Source: Phenylobacterium sp. J426 (GTDB taxonomy: Bacteria > Pseudomonadota > Alphaproteobacteria > Caulobacterales > Caulobacteraceae). Taken from it: a stretch of DNA of 64,000 nucleotides. The DNA lies in the NCBI RefSeq assembly GCF_024699945.1, contig NZ_JAJOMY010000001.1, forward strand, positions 930,001 through 994,000, given 5' to 3'. Shown piece by piece: positions 9,363-21,652 of the stretch. The translations under genes were made by a program, and so were the position numbers. The notes beneath the pieces are model-generated. The model was given only the letters and a program-made list of their open reading frames with translations, made no database searches and had not been told where the DNA came from. The first letter of the stretch is position 1. Each line of letters begins with the position of its first letter.

Positions 9363-10018
9363 AACCCTCTCAGTTCTCCCCAGACCTCGAACGGATCGCG
9401 CGCGGCCTTCAGGGTGTTGATCGGGTGGTCCGCGTCGCGCCAGCCGAGGGCCATCCCCGAGAACAGCATGTGGTCTTCGGCCAGGGCGAGCGCCCGGCCC
9501 ACGGTCTGGGGATAACGGGCCCAGTACTCCTGGGCGCAGGTGTCGAGGCCGCGCTCCGTGGCCAGCAGCATCACCGTCTGCATGTACATGCCGAGGTCGG
9601 CCCACTGCGGCGGCCCGAGCTTGCGGTCGAGGCAGAAGAAGATTCCCACCGGCGCGCCGAAGAACTCGCCGTTCCTGGCCAGCTGGCGCAGGCGGGCGGG
9701 CTTGTCCTCCCGCGGGATGCCGATGGTGGCGTAGAGGTCCTCGCCGTTCTGGAACCGGCGGGTGCGGAACGGGTCCCAGAGGTTGGGCGGATAGACGTCG
9801 TATTCTGGCGGCTCGCCGAACGGATTGGCGCGCACCTCGGCCTTCAACGCCTCCAGCGGCTCGCCCGCCAGGGCGTAGACCCGCCATGGCTGCAGGTTGC
9901 CGCCTGAGGGGGCCTTGGCGGCCAGTTCGAGGATCTCGCGAACGAGGGCGCCCGGCACGGGGTCGGGCCGGAAGGCGCGGACGGAGATGCGGGCGGCGAC
10001 CGCCTCGGTGACGTTCAT
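9359..10018 (-). CDS. nitroreductase family protein
   Basis: 219-residue FMN-dependent NAD(P)H oxidoreductase of the nitroreductase superfamily. The [12 protein letters not shown] phosphate-binding arginine segment, [13 protein letters not shown], and the [14 protein letters not shown] and MALGWRD segments near the C-terminus are typical. The natural substrate is unknown; relatives reduce nitro groups, quinones or enones. Divergent from mtgA with only 44 bp between the two starts. Confidence 0.9.
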   Translation of the reverse strand: MNVTEAVAARISVRAFRPDPVPGALVREILELAAKAPSGGNLQPWRVYALAGEPLEALKAEVRANPFGEPPEYDVYPPNLWDPFRTRRFQNGEDLYATIGIPREDKPARLRQLARNGEFFGAPVGIFFCLDRKLGPPQWADLGMYMQTVMLLATERGLDTCAQEYWARYPQTVGRALALAEDHMLFSGMALGWRDADHPINTLKAARDPFEVWGELRGF

Positions 10019-10062
10019 CTTGCGGCAACCCTGATTTCGGACGCTCCCGCGGCGGGACTAAC

Positions 10063-10842
<780 letters not shown>

Positions 10843-10848
10843 ATCCGC

Positions 10849-11004
10849 CTAGGCCCCGCCCGCTTCAGCGTCTTCGATGTCACGGAGCTTGGCGCGCTCC
10901 TCCGCCAGCAGGGCCTCCAGCCGCTGTCGGTCTTCCGGCGCGACCGCCGATTCCAGGAGGTCTTGGAAGTGCTGGATGTTCTGTTGGATGACGAATTTCT
11001 GCAT
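10849..11004 (-). CDS. small conserved hypothetical protein (51 aa)
   Basis: From the ATG at 11004 the product is MQKFVIQQNIQHFQDLLESA followed by a charged, probably helical segment (RQRLEALLAEERAKLRDIED). It resembles small helical proteins I have seen next to regulatory genes in other alphaproteobacteria, but I cannot name a function. A longer in-frame start at 11070 would read through the terminator hairpin at 11032-11061, so the short form is preferred. Confidence 0.6.
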   Translation of the reverse strand: MQKFVIQQNIQHFQDLLESAVAPEDRQRLEALLAEERAKLRDIEDAEAGGA

Positions 11005-11031
11005 CCGCAGCAGTCCGCGCGCCGGCAAGAA

Positions 11032-11061
11032 AAAAGGTGGCCGCGACCACGACCACCTTTT
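11032..11061 (-). terminator. Rho-independent terminator of the glycine-zipper gene
   Basis: Stem aaaaggtgg (11032-11040) with ccacctttt (11053-11061), followed on the minus strand by a T6 tract. It separates the glycine-zipper gene from the small ORF downstream. Confidence 0.75.
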
Positions 11062-11210
11062 CATTAGCATGGGACTCGCCTGACAGGCGAATCTTAGAGT
11101 CTTAAGGATCTGGACTACTTCACAACGCCTTCTGGAGAAGGGCGGCGGCGTGAACGGATCGGGTCGTTACTTAACGCCGATCAGTCGTCACGTCGCCGGC
11201 CGGCGGGCTA

Positions 11211-11585
11211 TTAGCGGTAATAACCGTAGGGGTTGCCATACGACGGCTGATAATAGCGGCTGTCGTATCGGCCGTAGCGGTCGTACCGTTGGGCGTTGTT
11301 GTAGCGGCTGTAGTTCGAATAGCGCGGCGCCGTGCGGTAGCCGTAGCGGTAGTTGTTCTTGTCCTTGGCGGTCGCCGCGCCCAGAGCCGCGCCCGCGGCC
11401 GCGCCGATCAGGGCGCCCTGGGTGTCGTTCCGGGAAACGGCCGCGCCGGCCACGCCGCCGATCAGGGCCCCGATGATGGCCCGCTCGGTCTTTTCGCCCG
11501 CCGCGGCCGTGCCGGCCGGGAGCGCGATCGAGCCCGCGACAACGGCGGCGACGGCGATCTTCGACTTCTTGCCTTGCATGTTCAT
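11211..11585 (-). CDS. glycine zipper protein with Tyr/Arg-rich tail, exported
   Basis: 124 residues. An N-terminal signal peptide (KSKIAVAAVVAGSIALPAGTAAAG) is followed by a double glycine zipper (AIIGALIGGVAGAAVSR and GALIGAAAGAALGAA), which forms membrane-inserting helices in outer-membrane proteins of the 17-kDa antigen/YMGG type. The second half is a repetitive Tyr/Arg/Asn tail (YGYR, RYSNYSRY, QRYDRYGRYD). Exact role unknown; envelope location is a reasonable inference. Own terminator downstream. Confidence 0.8.
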   Translation of the reverse strand: MNMQGKKSKIAVAAVVAGSIALPAGTAAAGEKTERAIIGALIGGVAGAAVSRNDTQGALIGAAAGAALGAATAKDKNNYRYGYRTAPRYSNYSRYNNAQRYDRYGRYDSRYYQPSYGNPYGYYR

Positions 11586-11706
11586 GGGTCAGCTCCTTGT
11601 TCGTTGGAGCCTGTTTTAAAGGACGGCCACTGAACCCACCCTGAGACGCCCTGTTCAGGTTCGCGTCATCTTCGGACGTCCCGCGACCGGCGGCCCAGCA
11701 AGGAAA

Positions 11707-11735
11707 ACCCCGCGGACCGGGGACGTCCGCGGGGT
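11707..11735 (-). terminator. Rho-independent terminator of the osmC-like gene
   Basis: Perfect 10-bp stem (accccgcgga at 11707-11716 with tccgcggggt at 11726-11735) followed by tttt on the minus strand. It lies about 90 bp downstream of the OsmC-family stop. Confidence 0.75.
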
Positions 11736-11821
11736 CATTCAGGCTAGCTGCTCTCCCGACTGGTGGGAGGTCTCACTTGCGTGCAGCAAAGCTTGAGCGG
11801 CCGAACCGCCGCTCGGTTCCC

Positions 11822-12247
11822 TCAGCTCTCCAGCCGCGCGTCCAGCGTGATCTCCGCGTTCAGCACCTTGGACACCGGGCAGTTCTGCTCGGCGTCGCGA
11901 GCCAGCTCCTGGAACTTCGCCTCGTCCAGCCCGGGAACCCTGGCGCGCAGCGTGAGCGCCGACCTGGAGATCTTGAAGCCCGGACCGTCCTGGTCGAGCG
12001 AGACTGCGGCTTCGGTGGCGAGCTCATCGGGCGTGAAGCCCGCGCGCTGGAGAGCGAACGCCAGCGCCATGGTGAAGCAGCCGGCGTGGGCGGCGGCGAT
12101 CAGCTCCTCCGGGTTCGTGCCGGGGTCGCCCTCGAACCGTGTCTTGAAACTGTAGGGCGTCTCCGACAGCACGCCGGAGGCGGAGGTCAGCGCGCCCTCG
12201 CCGTCGCGGCCCGTGCCGCGCCAAACCGCATTCGCCTTGCGGATCAT
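11822..12247 (-). CDS. OsmC family peroxiredoxin
   Basis: 141-residue OsmC/Ohr-type thiol peroxidase that reduces organic hydroperoxides. The two redox cysteines are in the expected contexts: AAHAGCFTMALAFAL near residue 57 and EQNCPVSKVL near residue 122. The N-terminal GTGRDGEGALTSASG fits the OsmC subfamily rather than Ohr. Monocistronic. Confidence 0.92.
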   Translation of the reverse strand: MIRKANAVWRGTGRDGEGALTSASGVLSETPYSFKTRFEGDPGTNPEELIAAAHAGCFTMALAFALQRAGFTPDELATEAAVSLDQDGPGFKISRSALTLRARVPGLDEAKFQELARDAEQNCPVSKVLNAEITLDARLES

Positions 12248-12304
12248 TGGTGGAGCTCCCTCAATCTGGACCGGCGCCCGTCGCGCCCGGTCAGATATAG
12301 GGCC

Positions 12305-12496
12305 TCACCCGGGACGGTGCTCGTCCGCGGCCCAACTGCGCGGCTCGGGCTTGGCGATCGCCTGCATGCGCTCGGCGAGCGCGCGATAGCCTTCGGCAAG
12401 GTCGAGACAGCGCAGGCGGCCGGAAAGGCTCTGCGCGCGGGCCGCCAGCGCCTCGGCTTCGGCGGCGTGCTTGAGATAGGTTTCTGCCCTGGTCAT
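12305..12496 (-). CDS. small hypothetical helical protein (63 aa)
   Basis: From the ATG at 12496 the product starts MTRAETYLKHAAEAEALAAR and is largely one amphipathic, alanine- and glutamate-rich helix. It resembles small uncharacterised Caulobacterales proteins. The codon pattern in this frame is more convincing than that of the overlapping arginine-rich frame. It follows the exporter gene by 50 bp and could be cotranscribed with it. Confidence 0.55.
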   Translation of the reverse strand: MTRAETYLKHAAEAEALAARAQSLSGRLRCLDLAEGYRALAERMQAIAKPEPRSWAADEHRPG

Positions 12497-12546
12497 GCGG
12501 CATCGAACGAGCTTGGCCGCGGGCCGGTTCCGCATCGTCTGCGAGG

Positions 12547-13451
12547 TCAGTTCGGAAGCGGCTCGTCGGGAGCCTGAACCTGGCTCGACCAGGCGGCCGC
12601 AGCGGCGGCGCCGACCACGAGACCGACGCCCGAAACCTGGGCCACGCTGAGCCGCTCGTGCAGCAGGAAGAGACCCGATAGCACGCCGAACGCCGGCTCC
12701 AGGCTCGTGAAGACGGCGAAGGTGCGGGCCGGCATGCGCGGCATGGCGAAGAACTCGAGCGCGAAGGGCATCGCCGTCGACATCAGCGCCACCAGCAGGG
12801 CGTAGGGCAGCAGCGCCGGCGAAAAAGCGCCAGGCCGGCCTTGGCGACGCCGACCGGCAGGACGGCGATGGCGGCGATCGCCACCGACAGGCCCGCGGTG
12901 GCCACGCCATAGTCGCCGCTGACGCCGCGGCCGATGAGGATGTAGGCGGCCCGGCAACCGCCGGCGCACAGACCCCAGCCGAGACCGATGGGATCCAGGG
13001 CCGCGCCGGTCGCGCCGAGCCCGACCAGCAGCCAGACGCCGACGCCCGCCATCGCCGCCCAAAGAAGGTCCATCGCCTTGCGCGAGCCGAAGACCGCCAC
13101 CCCCAGCGGGCCCAGGAACTGCAGCGAGATCGCCACGCCCAGCGGCAGCCGCGCCATCGCCAGGTAGAAGAAGAGGATCACGCCGGCCACCGACAGGCCG
13201 AGACCGATCAGCGGCAGGGCGGACTCCCGGCCCGGGCCGTTCCCGCGCCTCCACGCCCGCCAGGGACGTCCGACGGCGAGCAGCATCAGCGCGCCCAGGG
13301 AAATGCGCAGGGCCGCCGCGCCTTCCGGACCGACCGCCGGGAACAGCCCCTTGGCCAGGGCCGCGCCCACCTGGAAGGCGCCCATCGCCATCGTCACGGC
13401 CGCCAGCGGCAGGATCATGCCCGAGGGCCAGGCCGAATTGCGATGCGCCAC
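12547..13451 (-). CDS. RhtA-like DMT family amino-acid exporter (frameshifted)
   Basis: EamA/DMT-superfamily permease most like RhtA threonine/homoserine exporters: the start GAFQVGAALAKGLFPAVGPEGAAALR mirrors the RhtA N-terminus, and ten hydrophobic segments are visible over two EamA repeats. A T5 run near 12826 lacks one base; adding it joins AKAGLALF to SPALLPYALLVALMS and gives 301 residues. The GTG at 13451 is preferred as start because gggag lies 7 bases upstream; the ATG at 13418 is an alternative. Substrate assignment is inference. Confidence 0.82.
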
Positions 13452-13587
13452 GAGGATCTCCCGTCCGAGGCCGCCCGACCTAAAGCCCGCGGGACCGCGA
13501 AGAAAGAGCCGCTTGGCCGAACACTGGTACGGCCAAGCTTTCCCGGCCATTCTCGCGCCAACGAGAACGAGTCGGAGGGAACTCGAG

Positions 13588-14019
13588 ATGGAACTGACGA
13601 TCGTGGCGCCGATCCTCAAACCCGTGGTCGCGCTGGTCCTGTGGTCGCTCGTGATGTGGCTGTGGCTCTACGCCACCCGCATCCCGGCCATGCAGAAGCT
13701 GAAGATCCCGCTGGATCCGAACAAGCCTCCGGGCGAACTCGCCGCCCAGCTGCCGCCGAATGTCCGGTGGAAGGCCGACAACTACAACCACCTGATGGAG
13801 CAGCCGACGATCTTCTACGCCACGGCGCTGGCGCTCACGCTCGCACAGGCGGGAGACGGCCTCAACGCGACGTTGGCCTGGGCCTATGTCGGCCTGCGCG
13901 TCGTCCACAGCCTGATCCAGGCGACGGTCAACGTCATCATGCTGCGCTGGGCGGTGTTCACGGCGGCGTCCGTCGTGCTGGTGGTGCTGGCGGTCCGCGC
14001 CGCCATGGTGGTGTTCTAG
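13588..14019 (+). CDS. MAPEG family membrane protein
   Basis: 143-residue integral membrane protein with four hydrophobic helices and the MAPEG signature region (PPNVRWKADNYNHLMEQPTIFYA, then GLRVVHSLIQATVN). MAPEG proteins include microsomal glutathione transferases; in bacteria most are uncharacterised. The ATG at 13588 is preceded by cggaggg. It is followed 22 bp later by a small gene on the same strand. Confidence 0.88.
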   Translation: MELTIVAPILKPVVALVLWSLVMWLWLYATRIPAMQKLKIPLDPNKPPGELAAQLPPNVRWKADNYNHLMEQPTIFYATALALTLAQAGDGLNATLAWAYVGLRVVHSLIQATVNVIMLRWAVFTAASVVLVVLAVRAAMVVF

Positions 14020-14041
14020 CCGTGCGTGCTAGGTTGGCGGG

Positions 14042-14206
14042 ATGAGCGATCATTCCGCCGACAAGTCCGAAACCCCGATGCAGAAGGCCCTGCGGCTGAA
14101 GAAGGCCGCCCAGGCCACCCAGCAGCGCCCCGGCGCCGAACAGCACAGCGAACGCGCCGCCGCGCACGCCTCGTCCTCGAAATCCAAGCCCTGGATGAAG
14201 CGGTAG
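14042..14206 (+). CDS. small conserved hypothetical protein (54 aa)
   Basis: A 54-codon frame starts ATG 14042 (MSDHSADKSETPMQKALRLK) and ends TAG 14204-14206. It is hydrophilic, lysine- and alanine-rich, and ends KSKPWMKR, a pattern I recognise from short alphaproteobacterial proteins of unknown function. Position between MAPEG and DUF2726 genes, same strand, and a good frame support a real gene. Confidence 0.65.
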   Translation: MSDHSADKSETPMQKALRLKKAAQATQQRPGAEQHSERAAAHASSSKSKPWMKR

Positions 14207-14280
14207 CCGTTCACCACGCTGCTTAATCCATAGGTTGGGATGCTCGCCCCATAGTCGCAACGAACGTGGGGAGAGCGGGC

Positions 14281-14940
14281 ATGATCCTGAACGGGTCCGA
14301 CATGATCGTCGTCGCGGCGGCCTCGGCCGCCGGCCTGATCGGCATGTACATCGAGCGCGGCCGCGTGGCGGCGGCGCGAGCGGCCAGGCGTGGGAGCCTC
14401 GCTCCGGACCGCAGGAGGGGACGGGTCGCGCCGTTCCGCAAGGACGGTCGCCCTCTTGCGCGGCCCCTGGACGCGTCCGAGCAGCTGCGGCTCGTGATGG
14501 ACGCCGACTTCGAGGCCCGTCCGCTGATGAACCGCGGCGAGGCCCGCGTCTTCGAAGCCGCCGAACGCGCCATCGCCGAGCGGCGGCTGGCCTGGCGGGT
14601 GATGGCCCAGGTGAGCCTCGGCGAGATCCTCTCGGCGTCGGACGAGGCCGCGTTCCGCGCGATCAATTCCAAGCGGGTCGACGTGCTGATCGTCACGCGC
14701 GAGGGCCGGCCGCTGGCGGCGCTGGAGCATCAGGGCGCCGGGCATTACGTCGGCGGGACCGCGCCTGCGCGCGACGCGGTGAAGAAGGAAGCGCTGCGCA
14801 AGGCCGGCGTCCGCTACGTCGAGCTCACCCCCGAGCACGGGCCCGAGGACGTCGCCCGCGAGATCGAACGTCTGGCCGGCGGGGTACGGGCGGAAGCCGC
14901 GCGGGTGGGCGCACGGAAGCCGCGGAGCGTGTTGAGCTAG
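14281..14940 (+). CDS. DUF2726 domain protein
   Basis: 219 residues from ATG 14281, preceded by ggggagag at good spacing. A short hydrophobic segment (MIVVAAASAAGLIGMYI) at the N-terminus suggests membrane attachment. Residues ~85-200 form a DUF2726 domain, with VSLGEILSASDEAAFRAIN, KRVDVLIVTREGRPLAALEHQG and DAVKKEALRKAGVRYVEL; this fold resembles restriction-endonuclease-like nucleases, but function is unproven. It ends overlapping the convergent membrane-protein gene by four bases. Confidence 0.85.
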   Translation: MILNGSDMIVVAAASAAGLIGMYIERGRVAAARAARRGSLAPDRRRGRVAPFRKDGRPLARPLDASEQLRLVMDADFEARPLMNRGEARVFEAAERAIAERRLAWRVMAQVSLGEILSASDEAAFRAINSKRVDVLIVTREGRPLAALEHQGAGHYVGGTAPARDAVKKEALRKAGVRYVELTPEHGPEDVAREIERLAGGVRAEAARVGARKPRSVLS

Positions 14941-15212
14941 GCCCTCCGCAGCGTTCGCCGCGCCAGGAGCCATAGTCCCGCACCTCCGGCGGATATGGCG
15001 GCGTTCATGACAAGGCCGAAGGCCAGCATGAACAGCACCACGCCCAGCGCCTCGACGGGCGTAGAGGCCGGAGCGCCGTTCATCCGGAACAGGCCGGGCG
15101 CCAGGAGCGCGCTGACAGCGCCGACCACCGTCATCGTCGCCTGAAACGTGGCCGCGACGACGAACGTGACGGTGAAGAGCGCGCCGAACGGCGCGGTTCT
15201 GAGGAATTCCAT
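14937..15212 (-). CDS. hypothetical membrane protein (91 aa)
   Basis: 91 residues with two long hydrophobic stretches (about residues 8-40 and 55-84) and a short basic C-terminus (RRTLRRA), predicting a small inner-membrane protein. I do not recognise the family. It is convergent with the DUF2726 gene and lies opposite the rplU operon. Confidence 0.6.
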   Translation of the reverse strand: MEFLRTAPFGALFTVTFVVAATFQATMTVVGAVSALLAPGLFRMNGAPASTPVEALGVVLFMLAFGLVMNAAISAGGAGLWLLARRTLRRA

Positions 15213-15449
15213 GATAGTCGCCCCGATTGAGCCCGCATCCCCCGGATGCTGGCGCCCCTTGCCGCGGTCCGAAGCGAGCCTGCCGCAGCAGGCCTGTCAA
15301 GCGGTCGGCCTCCCAAGGCAGCGTTCCGCCCCCAGCCCCGCGCTTGACTCCGCGCCGCCGGGCCGTATAACCGCGCCTCCTCGCTCGTGAGCCCTGCTCG
15401 CGGGCGCAATCACGCTTTCAATCAAGAAGAAATACAAAGGCGCGCAACG

Positions 15450-16124
15450 ATGTACGCGGTGATCAAGACCGGCGGCAAGCAATACCGGGTCCAGCCCGGC
15501 GACCTGCTGATCGTCGAAAAGCTGGACGGTGAGCCGGGCGCGAACGTCGCCTTCGGCGAGGTGCTGCTGCTGGGCGACGGCGAGGCCGTGACGGTCGGCG
15601 CGCCGCTCGTGGACGGCGCCTCGGTCGCCGCGACCCTGATCGAGACCCGCAAGGGCGAGAAGGTGAAGATCTTCAAGAAGATCCGCCGCCAGGGCTATCG
15701 CCGCACCCGCGGTCACCGCCAGGCCGAGACGGTCCTGCGCGTCACCGGCATCACCGCCGGCGGCAAGGAGACCAAGTGGGACGGCACGGTCGACCTGACG
15801 ACCAAGGCCGAGCTGGACGCCCGCGCCCGCGGTTTCGACTTCGCCACGCTGAACAAGCCGAAGAAAGCCCTGGCCGCGGCGGAAGCCGCGCCGGCCGCCA
15901 AGGCCCCGGCCAAGAAGGCGGCTCCCAAGGCGAAGACCGCCGAGGAAGTCGCCGCCGATCCCGCGGTGAAGGAAGCCATGGCGTCGGCCGAGACCAACGC
16001 CCCGGTGGAGACCGAAGCCAAGAAGGCCGCGCCGAAGAAGGCCGCCGCCCCGAAGGCCGAAGGTGAAGCCAAGAAGCCGGCTGCCAAGAAGGCCGCCAAG
16101 AAGGACGACGGCGCCGCCGAGTAA
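15450..16124 (+). CDS. rplU: 50S ribosomal protein L21 with long Lys/Ala-rich tail
   Basis: 224 residues. The first ~105 are a canonical L21 (MYAVIKTGGKQYRV, ETRKGEKVKIFKKIRRQGYRRTRGHRQ). About 115 further residues follow, ending in a repetitive Ala/Lys/Pro segment (PAAKAPAKKAAPKAK, KKAAPKKAAAPK, KKPAAKKAAKKDDGAAE) that resembles histone H1-like tails. L21 is normally ~103 residues. A frameshift is not needed to explain the tail: codon use stays normal and the frame ends 35 bp before rpmA. It leads the rplU-rpmA operon. Confidence 0.95.
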   Translation: MYAVIKTGGKQYRVQPGDLLIVEKLDGEPGANVAFGEVLLLGDGEAVTVGAPLVDGASVAATLIETRKGEKVKIFKKIRRQGYRRTRGHRQAETVLRVTGITAGGKETKWDGTVDLTTKAELDARARGFDFATLNKPKKALAAAEAAPAAKAPAKKAAPKAKTAEEVAADPAVKEAMASAETNAPVETEAKKAAPKKAAAPKAEGEAKKPAAKKAAKKDDGAAE

Positions 16125-16159
16125 TCGGCCGCGTCATCCAGAGAGAGTAGGAGCACACA

Positions 16160-16438
16160 ATGGCTCACAAGAAATCCGGTGGTTCGTCGCGCAACGGTCG
16201 TGACTCGGCTGGCCGCCGTCTCGGCGTGAAGAAGTTCGGCGGCGAAGCCATCAACGCCGGCAGCATCATCGTGCGTCAGCGCGGCACCAAGTTCTGGCCG
16301 GGCGAAGGCGTGGGCATGGGCAAGGACCATACCCTCTTCGCGCTCGTCACCGGCGCCGTGAGATCTGTCACCAAGCGCAACAACCGCACCTACGCCACCG
16401 TGGTGCCGGCCGAGCAGAAGGTGATTGCCGCCGAATAG
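16160..16438 (+). CDS. rpmA: 50S ribosomal protein L27
   Basis: 92 residues, [24 protein letters not shown] at the start with the standard Gly/Arg pattern and [22 protein letters not shown]27 reaches the peptidyl-transferase centre with its N-terminus. It follows rplU by 35 bp in the standard order; ribosome-binding sequence gagagtaggag precedes the ATG. Confidence 0.97.
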   Translation: MAHKKSGGSSRNGRDSAGRRLGVKKFGGEAINAGSIIVRQRGTKFWPGEGVGMGKDHTLFALVTGAVRSVTKRNNRTYATVVPAEQKVIAAE

Positions 16439-16497
16439 GCGCGGACCTCCTTCCTCTGGTCCGCCACTTCGAACAGGCGGACCGGACATGACGATCC

Positions 16498-16531
16498 CAG
16501 CGGGGAGTCCGGTCAGCCGGGCTCCCCGCTG
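16498..16531 (+). terminator. hairpin after rpmA
   Basis: Stem cagcggggag (16498-16507) with ctccccgctg (16522-16531), 60 bp after the rpmA stop. The following T tract is weak (tcgtt). Confidence 0.5.
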
Positions 16532-16572
16532 TCGTTATGGGCCGCCGTCAGAGCGGCCGGGAGGGTAGAGAC

Positions 16573-17097
16573 ATGTGTGCGATCGAAGCGACGCCGTTGA
16601 TCCAGACGGACAGGCTGATCCTGCGCCGTCCGGTGATCTCGGACGCAGGCGAGCTGTGCCAGCTGGCCAACGATCTCGGCGTGGCCGGGATGCTCTCGAC
16701 CATGCCCTATCCGTACACGCCCAAACACGCGGACGAATTCCTCGGCCGCGAGACCCACTGGCGCGAGCCGAACTTCGCGATCGAGCATCGCGAGTTCGGC
16801 TTCATGGGCATGATCGGCGTCTCGGAGAAGGAGCCCGGCCGGCCGGAGATCGGCTACTGGCTGGGCCGCCCCTTCTGGGGGCGCGGCTATGCGACCGAGG
16901 CCTTGCGCGGCGCGCTTGGCTGGATGACGTCGGACTGGCGGCGCAAGGTCGTCTGGGCCGGTCACTTCAGCGACAACAAGGCGTCCGGCCAGGTGCTGGT
17001 GAAGGCGGGCTTCCTCTACACCGGCGACGTCGTCCTGCAGGACTGCCTGGCCCGCGGCCAGCAGGTGCCGACCCGCAAGATGGTGTGGCTGGCGTAG
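16573..17097 (+). CDS. GNAT family N-acetyltransferase
   Basis: 174 residues of the RimJ/RimL-like branch: LIQTDRLILRRPVISDA at the start, EIGYWLGRPFWGRGYATEALRGAL (the acetyl-CoA pyrophosphate loop region) and VLVKAGFLYTGD near the end. Such enzymes acetylate protein N-termini or small amines; the substrate is not evident. A GNAT gene commonly lies between rpmA and obgE in alphaproteobacteria. Confidence 0.9.
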   Translation: MCAIEATPLIQTDRLILRRPVISDAGELCQLANDLGVAGMLSTMPYPYTPKHADEFLGRETHWREPNFAIEHREFGFMGMIGVSEKEPGRPEIGYWLGRPFWGRGYATEALRGALGWMTSDWRRKVVWAGHFSDNKASGQVLVKAGFLYTGDVVLQDCLARGQQVPTRKMVWLA

Positions 17098-17104
17098 CCC
17101 AGGA

Positions 17105-17145
17105 CCCGTCATCCCGAACGGCCGCAGGGCCGCCGGGATGACGGG
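17105..17145 (+). terminator. 12-bp GTCATCCCG-type hairpin
   Basis: Perfect 12-bp stem (cccgtcatcccg at 17105-17116 with cgggatgacggg at 17134-17145) and then gtttg. It lies 8 bp after the acetyltransferase stop. The stem sequence matches a short palindrome type common between genes in this bacterial group, so it may be both a terminator and a dispersed repeat. Confidence 0.55.
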
Positions 17146-17167
17146 GTTTGACGTCATAGTGTGATAA

Positions 17168-19919
<2,752 letters not shown>

Positions 19920-20022
19920 GATCGCGACGAAACGCAGCAGCTTCACCGGGCCAAGATGTCGCGCTTCGCGTGCGTTCGAACAACCTTCGGTCGTGCGAAA
20001 CTGTCCATCGAGGATCAGACGC

Positions 20023-21591
20023 ATGACGCACCCGCCCGAACTCGAAGGCCTGAGAACGCTGCACGACACGGCGCTGCGCGAAGCCGCGCGCAAGGACCAG
20101 CTGCTCGAGCTCGTAGAGAGCATCGCCGGTGTCGGTCACTGGCGGCTGGACCTCGAGACGCAGGTGCTGACCTGGTCCGACGAAATCTACCGCATCCGCG
20201 GCGTCGAGAAGGATGACGTCGACCTGAGCTATGACGCGGCCGTCGATTTCTACACCCCCGAAGGACGGGCGAAGGTCGCCGAAGCGATCGCCCATGTGAC
20301 CGCCACCGGCGAGGACATCGAACTGCAGCTGCAGATGCTCCGGCCGTCCGGCGAACTGCGCGACATCCAGCTCAAGTCGCGCTGCCAGACGGACGACCGG
20401 GGCCGGGTGGTGGCGCTGTTCGGCGTCCTGCAGGACATCACCGACCAGCTGCGCGGCCTGAAGGAGGCCGACGAGAGCCGCCGTCGCTACCAGCTGCTGG
20501 CGGATCACGTGAAGGACGTGATCGCCCGCTCCAACGTGAAGGGCGAAATCTTCTACATTTCGCCGAGCATCCAGGCGCTTACCGGCTTCGCGCCCGACGA
20601 GCTGCTGGGCCGCAGCATGATCCCCGACGTCCATCCCGACGACGTCGCAGCATTCCGCGACGCGTACGGCGAGGTCATCCGGGGCGTGCGCGCCGCCGGC
20701 CTGCCCGTGCGCTACCGCGTCCGCCACAAGGACGGCCGCTGGATCTGGGTCGAGGCCAATCCCAGCATGGTCCGCGACGGAGCGGGCCAACCCGAGTTCA
20801 TCGACGTCCTGCGCGACGTGACCGAACAGGTGGCCCTGGAGGCCGAACTGACGCGGGCCCGCGACGCAGCCGACAAGGCGGCGCAGGCGCAGTCCGACTT
20901 CCTCGCCAACATGAGCCATGAGCTGCGCACGCCGCTGACGGCCGTGATCGGCTACGCCGGCATCCTGGGCGCCCGCCACGAACTCGCGCCGGAACCCAAG
21001 CGCTTCGTCGACAAGATCCGCTCGGCCAGCCAGGCGCTGCTGGCGACGATCAACGATGTGCTCGACTTCTCGAAGCTGGAGGCCGGCCAGGTTGAGATCC
21101 GCCCGCGGCCGGTCGAGGTGGCCGGGGTCGTCGAGGGCGTCATCAATGTCCTCGAAGAGCAGGCGCGGGCCAGGAACCTCGCCCTCATCGCCCGCGCCGG
21201 CATGCGGACGCCTGAGCGCCTCATGCTCGACCCCGACCGCCTGCGCCAGGTGCTGATGAACCTCGTGGGCAACGCCGTGAAGTTCACCGACGCGGGCTCC
21301 GTCTCCGTGTTCGCGGACTACGATCACGAGGCGCAGGCGCTCTGCGTGCGCGTCGTGGACACCGGCGGCGGCCTCGACTCCGCGCAGCAGCGGCAGCTCT
21401 TCAGGCGCTTCTCGCAGGTGGACTCCACGCCGACGCGTCGCCACGGCGGCACCGGCCTGGGACTGGCCATCTGCAAGGGGCTCGTCGAGGCGATGGGCGG
21501 CCGCATCGGCGTCGAATCGGCGCCTGGCGCAGGCACGACGTTCTGGTTCGTCGTCCCGGGCCCGCCCGCCGCCCTGGCCACCGCCGCCTAG
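20023..21591 (+). CDS. PAS-domain hybrid-less sensor histidine kinase
   Basis: 522 residues from ATG 20023; no transmembrane segment, so probably cytosolic. Two PAS domains occupy about 25-140 and 145-275 (GHWRLDLETQVLTWSDEIYRI and FYISPSIQALTGFAPDELLGRS), each with a PAC-like end (VLQDITDQ, VLRDVTEQ). HisKA follows with FLANMSHELRTPL, phosphoacceptor His299, then HATPase motifs NLVGNAVKFTD, DTGGGLD and GTGLGLAICKGLVE. No receiver domain or adjacent response regulator. It interrupts the usual proB-proA neighbourhood. Confidence 0.9.
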   Translation: MTHPPELEGLRTLHDTALREAARKDQLLELVESIAGVGHWRLDLETQVLTWSDEIYRIRGVEKDDVDLSYDAAVDFYTPEGRAKVAEAIAHVTATGEDIELQLQMLRPSGELRDIQLKSRCQTDDRGRVVALFGVLQDITDQLRGLKEADESRRRYQLLADHVKDVIARSNVKGEIFYISPSIQALTGFAPDELLGRSMIPDVHPDDVAAFRDAYGEVIRGVRAAGLPVRYRVRHKDGRWIWVEANPSMVRDGAGQPEFIDVLRDVTEQVALEAELTRARDAADKAAQAQSDFLANMSHELRTPLTAVIGYAGILGARHELAPEPKRFVDKIRSASQALLATINDVLDFSKLEAGQVEIRPRPVEVAGVVEGVINVLEEQARARNLALIARAGMRTPERLMLDPDRLRQVLMNLVGNAVKFTDAGSVSVFADYDHEAQALCVRVVDTGGGLDSAQQRQLFRRFSQVDSTPTRRHGGTGLGLAICKGLVEAMGGRIGVESAPGAGTTFWFVVPGPPAALATAA

Positions 21592-21652
21592 AGTTCCGGC
21601 CCCGCCGCGACAGGCCGGAAAAAGTCGTCTAGGAAGTGCTCAAGTTGAGCAT

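Noticed and set aside
20023..21591. Possible second DivL-like or DivJ/PleC kinase
   Set aside because: It has a normal phosphoacceptor histidine (His299), no membrane segment and no feature specific to DivJ or PleC.
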